DNA of 7,358 nucleotides from a bacterium (GTDB lineage Bacteria > JAMCPX01), in the NCBI GenBank assembly GCA_021787655.1, contig JAJYLM010000107.1, positions 1 to 7,358 of the forward strand, in the 5' to 3' direction. Both the position numbers and the translations under genes were made by a program. Under the pieces are notes generated by a model. The model was not told where the DNA came from. It saw nothing but the letters and a program-made list of their open reading frames with translations, and searched no databases. This document shows, one piece after another, positions 1 to 5,572 of this stretch; the first letter of the stretch is position 1, and each line of letters begins with the position of its first letter.

Positions 1-378
1 AAACAGGGTGCTCGTGACGAAGGGAGCAAATCGTGTAGGGACCATCAGCACAACACCCTCGGGCAGCTTGTGCAGTTTCCGGTGCCATAATACATAGGTC
101 CCCTGGTTCTTGTTGTTTGTTCCAATAAGCCTGTCAGCGATGCCGAGTTCTTTGACGAGCATACCTGCGTACGGTTTTTCGGCAAAAAAACAGTCCGGTC
201 CCCCTTCGATCACAAATCCGCCGGTTTGCTCGGTCCGTATCGTACCGCCCGGCGAGTCGGCTTTTTCGGCAACAGTAATGTCCAGATCGATGCCTCCCTG
301 CGATTTAAGTTTGTTCAGCCGGTACGCGGCAGACAGTCCGGATATACCCGCTCCTATGATAACGATGGATTTCTTCAT
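1..378 (-). CDS. hemG: Protoporphyrinogen/coproporphyrinogen oxidase (HemY/HemG type), N-terminal part
   Basis: FAD-dependent oxidase of late heme synthesis, oxidising protoporphyrinogen IX (or coproporphyrinogen III in the alternative pathway) to the porphyrin. Only the first 126 codons are present; the frame stays open to the left edge. The protein starts MKKSIVIIGAGISG, a Rossmann beta strand with the GxGxxG dinucleotide motif at residues 9-14. An acidic residue (E38, in VAEK) follows where the ADP ribose is normally held. PGGTIRTE (43-50) and GGFVIEGGPDCF (53-64) match the conserved N-terminal block of HemY-type oxidases rather than the flavodoxin-like HemG of E. coli. The ATG shares the sequence ATGA with the ferrochelatase stop codon, so the two are probably translationally coupled. 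The symbol hemY would serve equally. The family call is firm; which substrate is used is not decided by this fragment. Confidence 0.93.
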   Translation of the reverse strand, partial: MKKSIVIIGAGISGLSAAYRLNKLKSQGGIDLDITVAEKADSPGGTIRTEQTGGFVIEGGPDCFFAEKPYAGMLVKELGIADRLIGTNNKNQGTYVLWHRKLHKLPEGVVLMVPTRFAPFVTSTLF

Positions 379-1274
379 GTCCCGGCAACGACATCCTTGA
401 GTGCCTGAATAAAGAGCGGTGACGCGTTGAGCGAGGGAGCGCGGAAGAAGTTCAACCCCAGGGACACCGCAGAGGCCTTATACACGATATCGATATCGTA
501 CAGCGTTTCCACATGATCGGAAACAAACCCGTACGGAACGACAACGATATTCTTTTCCCCGTTGTTCGCGCACCGTTCCAGGATTTCTTTCACGTCCGGT
601 CCAAGCCAATCGCCGCCTGCAATGCCCCTGCTCTGAAATCCGAGGGCAAAGCGAGATAATGAGAGGTGCTGTACCATCAAGCCCAAGGTCTGCTCCAGCT
701 GATCCACGTAGCCGTCCGCCCGTGCGGTGGCAGCAGGCAGGCTGTGTGCACTGAAGATGACATACGGATTGTCGATGTCCTTGATGATTTCGCGGACGGA
801 CTGCTCGAGGGCGTTCATGAAGATCGGGTTGGTATTATAACTCCTGATGACTCTTGTATGCAGCTGTTTTCCGCCCACCGCCTGTTCGAGCTTCTGCAGA
901 TACTTTCCTGTGCTTGCACTGTTGTAGTACGGCGACAGCGGCAGCGCAACAAGATCGCGGATACCGAGCGAGAGGATCCCGTCGACAGCCTGTTCAATAA
1001 ACGGCGGCGTATACCGCATCCCGACAAACACCCGGTATGCAGGGCCGGACTCGTTGAATGCAGCCTCGAGGCTTTTCGCCTGCTGTGCTGTTATGGATTT
1101 CAACGGCGAACCTCCGCCGATCAGCCGGTAGCGTTGTTTGACTGACTCGATCTGGCCGGGTGTAATCTGCCTGCCTTCCATGAGTTCCCTGAGAAAGGGC
1201 TCTACCTCATCCATGGATTCCGGACCGCCGAACGCGAGCAGGAGAACTGCCTTTTCGTGACCCTGCGTACTCAT
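375..1274 (-). CDS. hemH: Ferrochelatase (protoporphyrin or coproporphyrin type)
   Basis: Inserts ferrous iron into a porphyrin at the end of heme synthesis. The 299-residue protein covers the family from the N-terminal LLLAFGGPES block (11-20) to the C-terminal helix. The catalytic histidine is H177 in SAHSLP (175-180). The second active-site block is GFVSDHVETLYDID (249-262), with E256 in the place of the conserved glutamate. YRLIGGGSPL (49-58) and LGFQSRG (211-217) are also family blocks. It is slightly shorter than the roughly 310-340 residues common in bacteria, and it has no C-terminal cysteine cluster for a [2Fe-2S] centre. The FGGPE start resembles actinobacterial coproporphyrin ferrochelatases more than the LGTP start of proteobacterial enzymes, so its substrate is open. 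It begins 10 nt after the upstream gene and has no clear Shine-Dalgarno, which suggests coupled translation. Confidence 0.95.
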   Translation of the reverse strand: MSTQGHEKAVLLLAFGGPESMDEVEPFLRELMEGRQITPGQIESVKQRYRLIGGGSPLKSITAQQAKSLEAAFNESGPAYRVFVGMRYTPPFIEQAVDGILSLGIRDLVALPLSPYYNSASTGKYLQKLEQAVGGKQLHTRVIRSYNTNPIFMNALEQSVREIIKDIDNPYVIFSAHSLPAATARADGYVDQLEQTLGLMVQHLSLSRFALGFQSRGIAGGDWLGPDVKEILERCANNGEKNIVVVPYGFVSDHVETLYDIDIVYKASAVSLGLNFFRAPSLNASPLFIQALKDVVAGT

Positions 1275-1284
1275 GACCGGGTGT

Positions 1285-1842
1285 TTACCGCCTGAACCAG
1301 AAGCGCAGCTCGGTAACCGGATCCCCCGAACACTGGCAGTGGACGATCTCGGATCTCACGTCCTCATACCTGCACATTATGAGAAATTGCTCGAGCCATC
1401 CCTGCGTACTGATCACGTGCGCCCTGTCGATCTCCGGAAAGTCTTTTATCAGCATAGTTAACCCGTCGCTGCCTTCGAGGCGCATCTCCGTCTTCCCGGT
1501 ATCATAATAGCTGCTCCATATCGTCACTGCCTTGGTCAGCAGTAATTGCGGATCGGTATTGCTGATCATGCTGCTGAAGATGGTTGACAGGTCATGCTGT
1601 GCAGACAGCCGCCCCTGCTCCCTGCAAAACGAAAGATCGCCTTTGCCGGCAATCTTGTCGACGATCCGCAGTAACTCCGGGAGTACTTTATACGGGTACC
1701 ACCCTGCCGGACTGATATGCTCGTCCAGATAGCGTTTCGTATCTGCGGACATCATCCCTGTCACCTGCGGCAGGGACTCTTTCATGCCCTTTTTCAGAAA
1801 TTTGATTAATCCGAGGATTAAAATACCCTTTACCTGTGCCAT
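1285..1842 (-). CDS. Hypothetical protein, DUF2378/V4R-like
   Basis: A 185-residue protein of unproven function. The N-terminal two thirds look helical: a basic, hydrophobic first helix (1-20), then a segment around GWYPYKVLPELLRIVDKI (47-64). The C-terminal third alternates strands and turns: EMRLEG (119-124), a helix-like QGWLEQFLIMCRYE (147-160), then a closing strand ELRFWFRR (178-185). This order, with a basic or aromatic last strand, resembles the DUF2378 (TIGR02265) and V4R/heme-NO-binding-like domains. That is a pattern judgement, not an alignment. There is no signal peptide or convincing membrane segment, so it is probably cytosolic. AGAGG sits 9 nt before the ATG (the AGAGG of CAGAGGTCGC). 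It lies 34 nt after the zinc-ribbon gene and 10 nt before hemH, so a role linked to heme or porphyrin handling is possible but only by position. Confidence 0.75.
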   Translation of the reverse strand: MAQVKGILILGLIKFLKKGMKESLPQVTGMMSADTKRYLDEHISPAGWYPYKVLPELLRIVDKIAGKGDLSFCREQGRLSAQHDLSTIFSSMISNTDPQLLLTKAVTIWSSYYDTGKTEMRLEGSDGLTMLIKDFPEIDRAHVISTQGWLEQFLIMCRYEDVRSEIVHCQCSGDPVTELRFWFRR

Positions 1843-1876
1843 GTTATGCGACCTCTGTTCCCCTGTACCATAGCTG

Positions 1877-2800
1877 TCAGTCCTCTACCAGTCTTTTCAG
1901 AATTTCCTCCTGTTGACCGGTAATCTTCCATTCTTCAAGAATCCTGCTGACTGCTTCGGACGGTACAGCTCCCTGCGGGATCCCCCGGATAAACCTCCGG
2001 TAAATGTCCGGCGTTATATCGAGCTGCTTGACGAGCTTGTCCGGGGTAAACGCAGCTTTATCTATATGCTGCGGATCGAACATGCATTTCTGCGACATGA
2101 GCGGGCAGGTGACACTGTCCCTGCGCATCCCGAATTCGAACAGCATGCCGCACTTTGCACAGTAGTATTTGCCCATCTCCCGTTCTCCCAGAATATCGAT
2201 GAAATCCAGGGCAAGGTCGCGCTCAACAGCCAGCCTCTGTTTCAGCAGTGCAAGTCCGCCGCCGAGGAGCCCCTGGATCTTTTCCCTGTCCCATATCTTG
2301 CCCGCGTCCATAAGGACAAAGGTGACCGATTGTCCGTTGATCCTCTGGGCTGTCTCACAGCCGGACACCAGAATAAGAAAGCTTTTGATCGTCTGCAGTG
2401 GCTGCTGCCGGGTGAGTGCGAACTTCCATTCTTCGAGAAAACCAAGGTAGATCTCCGCCAGTTTTCTGCCGGTCTCCTGATAGTTGTCCTTGATCATACT
2501 GCTCATGATCCTCTGGGATATCTTCGGGTAAAACAGGCCGAATTTCTCCAGCGCCTCGGTACTTTCCGGTGCAAAATTTTCTACCGCAATGGGCGTATTG
2601 ACGCACATACCTGACATGTACGGGCATTCGGGCTTATCGAGAACGAAGAATTTTTTGCAGGTCACGCACCAGTAATGGCGTGACGGCGATACGCTGCCCT
2701 GCGGCAGTGAATCTATTTTACTCTTTATCATCTGCATTCGGTTCATCTGGTCCATCGGTTTCATCGCGTCCATGGATTTCATCGGGTCCATAGGGTTCAT
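1877..2800 (-). CDS. Duplicated zinc-ribbon protein with Met-rich N terminus
   Basis: I do not recognise a named family. Start chosen at 2800 because GGAG (2810-2813) lies 9 nt before it; an in-frame ATG at 2815 has only A/T-rich sequence upstream. Numbered from 2800 the protein has 307 residues. Residues 1-22 carry Met every third position (MNPMDPMKSMDAM and on). Two cysteine clusters follow: C45xxC48, C59, C66 and C214xxC217, C232, C239. In both, the last pair sits in CP-x-M-S-x-x-C. Each cluster is followed by a similar helical stretch: NFAPE (75-79) to LEEWKF (122-127), and AFTPD (250-254) to LEEWKI (288-293). The protein is thus a tandem duplication of one Cys4-plus-helices unit, probably zinc-binding, separated by a helical linker. 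There is no signal peptide, so it is likely cytosolic. Binding of copper or heme by the Met tail is only a guess. Confidence 0.8.
   Translation of the reverse strand: MNPMDPMKSMDAMKPMDQMNRMQMIKSKIDSLPQGSVSPSRHYWCVTCKKFFVLDKPECPYMSGMCVNTPIAVENFAPESTEALEKFGLFYPKISQRIMSSMIKDNYQETGRKLAEIYLGFLEEWKFALTRQQPLQTIKSFLILVSGCETAQRINGQSVTFVLMDAGKIWDREKIQGLLGGGLALLKQRLAVERDLALDFIDILGEREMGKYYCAKCGMLFEFGMRRDSVTCPLMSQKCMFDPQHIDKAAFTPDKLVKQLDITPDIYRRFIRGIPQGAVPSEAVSRILEEWKITGQQEEILKRLVED
2735..2800 (-). repeat. 9-bp coding repeat (Met-x-x tripeptides)
   Basis: Eight ATG codons lie exactly 9 bp apart, at 2800, 2791, 2782, 2773, 2764, 2755, 2746 and 2737. They give a tripeptide repeat whose other two residues vary among NP, DP, KS, DA, KP, DQ and NR. 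An additional Met follows two codons after the last one. The units are similar but not identical, so this is a diverged minisatellite inside the zinc-ribbon gene. The many in-frame ATGs also make the true start ambiguous. Confidence 0.85.
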
Positions 2801-2828
2801 CGGTTTATTCTCCATTTTTTTATTTTAA

Positions 2829-2857
2829 AATATAGTTCTTGCACCCGGCAAATGCAA
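2829..2857 (-). promoter_or_regulatory. Possible internal sigma70 promoter
   Basis: Read on the minus strand in the tatC/zinc-ribbon gap, TTGCAT (2852-2857) is followed by a 17-bp spacer and TATATT (2829-2834). The -10 box matches the consensus at 5 of 6 positions; the -35 box matches at 3 of 6. Transcription would start near 2822, which leaves room for the GGAG at 2810-2813 and supports the start at 2800 rather than 2815. The A/T-rich setting could produce such a match by chance. Confidence 0.4.
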
Positions 2858-2867
2858 CTCAGGCCGT

Positions 2868-3653
2868 TCAGATGGATGGCTGTTCCCCTGTCTTTTTCCG
2901 CTTCCGGACGAATATCCTCGCGAGGAGGATACCCAGTTCGTACAGCATGATCAGCGGGACAGCCACGAGTGTCTGGTTGAATACGTCCGGACTCGGACTG
3001 AACACAGCCCCGAGAATAAATGCACCAACAATCGCGTAGCGTCTTTTTGCGGCAAGTCCCTGGGGCGTCACAATACCGAGAGCAACGAGGATCAGGATAA
3101 CGAAGGGAAGTTCAAAGATAAGCCCGAATGAGAGCATGAACTGGAGGCAGAAATCGACATATTCGCCGACACTGAGCATGGGTATCAGTGTACCGCCTCC
3201 GACACCCAGCAGAAAGTGAATTGCGAACGGCAGAATAATTAAAAAACTGAATGCCCCGCCGATCAGAAAAAACACGCCGCCCGCGATGACGAACAGCCGG
3301 ACATACGCGCGTTCCTGAGGATAGAGCCCGGGCTTGATGAAGAGCCACAGCTCGTACAGTACCAGCGGCAGGGTAATGACCAGCCCCGCTATCACCCCGA
3401 GCTTCAGGTACGTCCAGATCGCCTCGATGGGTGTAATGAAGACGAGCTTCAGAGGCTTATTGTGAATGAGCTGGATATAGGGTGCGTGCAGCATGACGTG
3501 AAACCGGTCATTGAGGGGAAACTCCACGAGCTTCAGGAGGTCTTCAGCAAAATAAAAACCGGCTGTCGCCCCAACCGTCACGAAGAGGACTGCCATGATG
3601 AGCCGTTTTCTTAATTCTTCGATATGTTCCCAGAAATTGGTCTTGTTTTCCAT
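2868..3653 (-). CDS. tatC: Sec-independent protein translocase subunit TatC
   Basis: Inner-membrane core of the twin-arginine translocase; with TatB it binds the twin-arginine signal peptide of folded substrates and recruits TatA. The 261 residues are full length for the family. The cytoplasmic N terminus has FWEHIEELRKRL (7-18), the family's ELR motif. FITPIEAIW (72-80), YELWLFIKPGLYPQERA (100-116) and FELPFV (180-185, carrying the conserved Glu of the mid-protein segment) follow. FSPSPDVFNQ (218-227) is the usual proline-rich periplasmic turn with an extra Ser-Pro. About six hydrophobic segments are visible (roughly 19-39, 75-100, 117-145, 165-192, 206-220, 229-246), and the tail is basic. 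The gene starts 9 nt after the regulator's double stop (TAA TAA), with AAGG just upstream. No tatA or tatB lies in the window, so these must be encoded elsewhere. Confidence 0.97.
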   Translation of the reverse strand: MENKTNFWEHIEELRKRLIMAVLFVTVGATAGFYFAEDLLKLVEFPLNDRFHVMLHAPYIQLIHNKPLKLVFITPIEAIWTYLKLGVIAGLVITLPLVLYELWLFIKPGLYPQERAYVRLFVIAGGVFFLIGGAFSFLIILPFAIHFLLGVGGGTLIPMLSVGEYVDFCLQFMLSFGLIFELPFVILILVALGIVTPQGLAAKRRYAIVGAFILGAVFSPSPDVFNQTLVAVPLIMLYELGILLARIFVRKRKKTGEQPSI

Positions 3654-3662
3654 GGCGCCTTA

Positions 3663-5018
3663 TTATTTGTCCTGTTCGAGGTTATACTTTTTGATCTTTT
3701 TGTACAGGGTTGTCCTGTCTATTCCGAGGATCTGCGCAGACGTACTGATGTTCCAGTTGTTCTGCTTCAGCACCGCTGCCACATGGCTTCGTTCCATGGA
3801 CTCAAGCGACAGGTCGCCCGCGGCAGCCGGAGCCCGGCTGATGTGCCCCACACAGGGGCCGATCTCGTTCAATGTTATGATGTCTTCTTTCGCCAGAACC
3901 ACGCTCCGTTCGATAACATTCTTCAACTCCCGGATGTTGCCGGGCCACCGGTATTGCATGAGTAATGCCATGGCGTCTTCGCTCACCCGTTTGACGGATT
4001 TCCCGGTTTCGATGTTCACCTTTTCAATGAGCTGATCGATCAGCAGGGGAATGTCTTCGGGTTTTTCCCGCAGCGGCGGGATGTCGACCGTTATGACGTT
4101 CAGCCGGTAAAACAAGTCTTCCCTGAACGTACCGTTTTCGATCCCCTTCCTGAGGTCCTTGTTCGTTGCAGCGATGACCCTGACATCGACCGGTATCGGC
4201 ACGGCACTCCCGATACGCACGATCTCCTTTGTCTCGAGGACACGGAGCAGGTCCATCTGCAGCTTTGGACTGATGTCCCCTATCTCGTCGAGAAAGATAG
4301 TGCCCCGGTCTGCCATTTCGAACATCCCCTTCACCATGTTCGACGCACCGGTAAACGAGCCCTTCTCATGGCCGAACAGCTCGCTCTCGAGGAGGGTCTC
4401 CGTGAGAGATGCACAGGACACGGGGATGAACGGCCGGTCCTTCCTCAGGCTCTCTGCATGGATTGCCCGTGCAATGAGCTCTTTGCCGGTCCCGGTCTCG
4501 CCGTGGATAAGGACCGTGACATCCGTTGTTGCCACTGTCTTGATGAGTTCGAAGATCTCCTGCATTTTCTTGTTCTTGCTGTAAAGCTGATGGAACTGGA
4601 ACTGTTTCGCAAGCTCTTTGCGCAGGTACACATTTTCCTGTTCGAGCATCTGTTGTTTCATGATCTTCTTGATCGTGAGGGATATCTCCTCCGGATCGAA
4701 CGGTTTCATCAGATAGTCGAATGCGCCTTCCTTGATGGCCTTGACCGCCGTGTCCACCGTTGCGTAGGCAGTCATGATGATGATCGGCATGTCCGGCAGG
4801 GATTTCTTCACTTCCTTCATCAGTTCCAGTCCGTCCATCCCGGGCATCTTGAGATCGACGAGCATCAGATCGAATTGCTTTTTCCCCAGCGCTTCGAGGG
4901 CCAGCTTCCCGCTCTCGAACGTCAGGACATCATACCCGTCCTCGAGCAGCCAGCTCGACAGGGACGTCCTCACTATCTCTTCATCGTCAACTATCATGAT
5001 ACTTGGTTTACGTGCCAT
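3663..5018 (-). CDS. Sigma54-dependent response regulator, NtrC family
   Basis: A 451-residue transcription activator with three domains in the standard order. The receiver (about 5-122) has acidic D11 and D12, the phosphoacceptor D55 in LVDLKMPG, T83 and K105. The AAA+ domain (about 147-375) has Walker A GETGTGKE (173-180), Walker B GTIFLDEIGD (239-248) and the arginine-finger region FREDLFYRLNV (298-308). Its sigma54-contacting loop reads GSFTGA (220-225), a Ser variant of the usual GAFTGA. A Fis-type helix-turn-helix ends the protein (about 413-446, with ILGIDRTTLYKKIKKY). Its start overlaps the protease gene by 11 nt, and GGAG at 5026-5029 lies 7 nt before the ATG. The nearby kinase gene is the likely phosphodonor. 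It should activate sigma54 promoters; no convincing target site is visible here. Confidence 0.96.
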   Translation of the reverse strand: MARKPSIMIVDDEEIVRTSLSSWLLEDGYDVLTFESGKLALEALGKKQFDLMLVDLKMPGMDGLELMKEVKKSLPDMPIIIMTAYATVDTAVKAIKEGAFDYLMKPFDPEEISLTIKKIMKQQMLEQENVYLRKELAKQFQFHQLYSKNKKMQEIFELIKTVATTDVTVLIHGETGTGKELIARAIHAESLRKDRPFIPVSCASLTETLLESELFGHEKGSFTGASNMVKGMFEMADRGTIFLDEIGDISPKLQMDLLRVLETKEIVRIGSAVPIPVDVRVIAATNKDLRKGIENGTFREDLFYRLNVITVDIPPLREKPEDIPLLIDQLIEKVNIETGKSVKRVSEDAMALLMQYRWPGNIRELKNVIERSVVLAKEDIITLNEIGPCVGHISRAPAAAGDLSLESMERSHVAAVLKQNNWNISTSAQILGIDRTTLYKKIKKYNLEQDK

Positions 5019-5565
5019 AGGCTCTCTCCAATTCCTTTAATTTTTTCCCCACCTCGTCCCAATGGTTCGTGCAGAAGTCCGCCCTTTTCTTATCGACACC
5101 TGCCACGGTATTCGACAGGTGCATGACGCAGTGTTCGAGATCGCAGTGGGTAAGCCCGAAGGTATGCCCGAGCTCGTGCATAACCTCTTTGAACAGCCGC
5201 TCGGCGTACAAACGCCGGTCCGGTTTCAACCCATAGTACTCCTGCCGCAGCCGTGCCCCGGACACGATGGCTGCCGTTCCATCGAGCTGTGCCTCGCCGA
5301 AAACATAGGTCAGGATAGGTATGAACAGGTCGACATCCGTAATCCCGACGGTCCTGAGTGCGTCAGGATCGAGGCTGTTGACGATGGACCGCAGTATCCT
5401 GGTAGAGTAGTACTGTTTCCTGTCCCGGTCGAGTGCTTCAACAGGGTTTTTTATCGGGGGCAACACCCGCACCGGAATGTTCATGGTATCCATAATCCTT
5501 TGTGCAATCTCCCGCAGTATGTCATCATCGCAACCATCGTATGGTTGTAGGTAAATATACGCCAT
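5008..5565 (-). CDS. Archaemetzincin-like zinc metalloprotease
   Basis: A 185-residue protein, the usual size for prokaryotic archaemetzincins. The active site reads HELGHTFGLTHC (130-141), with zinc ligands H130, H134 and H140 and catalytic E131. It is followed by C146 and the Met-turn M148 in the order the family shows (HExxHxxGxxHC, then CX4C, then CxM). A second, structural zinc site normally uses four cysteines, the last two as CxxC; here those two are C165 and H168 (FCTNHW), and the spacing from M148 to C165 is 16 residues. There is no signal peptide or membrane segment, so it is probably cytosolic. It begins 7 nt after the kinase stop and overlaps the regulator start by 11 nt. Substrates of this family are poorly known; processing of the kinase, regulator or TatC-dependent proteins is speculation from position. 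Confidence 0.92.
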   Translation of the reverse strand: MAYIYLQPYDGCDDDILREIAQRIMDTMNIPVRVLPPIKNPVEALDRDRKQYYSTRILRSIVNSLDPDALRTVGITDVDLFIPILTYVFGEAQLDGTAAIVSGARLRQEYYGLKPDRRLYAERLFKEVMHELGHTFGLTHCDLEHCVMHLSNTVAGVDKKRADFCTNHWDEVGKKLKELERAYGT

Positions 5566-5572
5566 CCGTCAA

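Noticed and set aside
1913..2614. Long plus-strand open frame (233 codons) opposite the zinc-ribbon gene
   Set aside because: No recognisable motifs, and the minus-strand frame has coherent duplicated Cys motifs; it is an antisense shadow.
2839..2857. TTGCA...TGCAA palindrome as a terminator after tatC
   Set aside because: Only a 5-bp, GC-poor stem with a 9-nt loop and no U tract directly after it; it overlaps the promoter-like boxes instead.
4368..5126. Plus-strand open frame of 252 codons opposite the regulator
   Set aside because: It lies across a certain NtrC-type gene and part of the protease gene; its composition (Leu, His, Arg, Asp rich) is typical of an antisense shadow.
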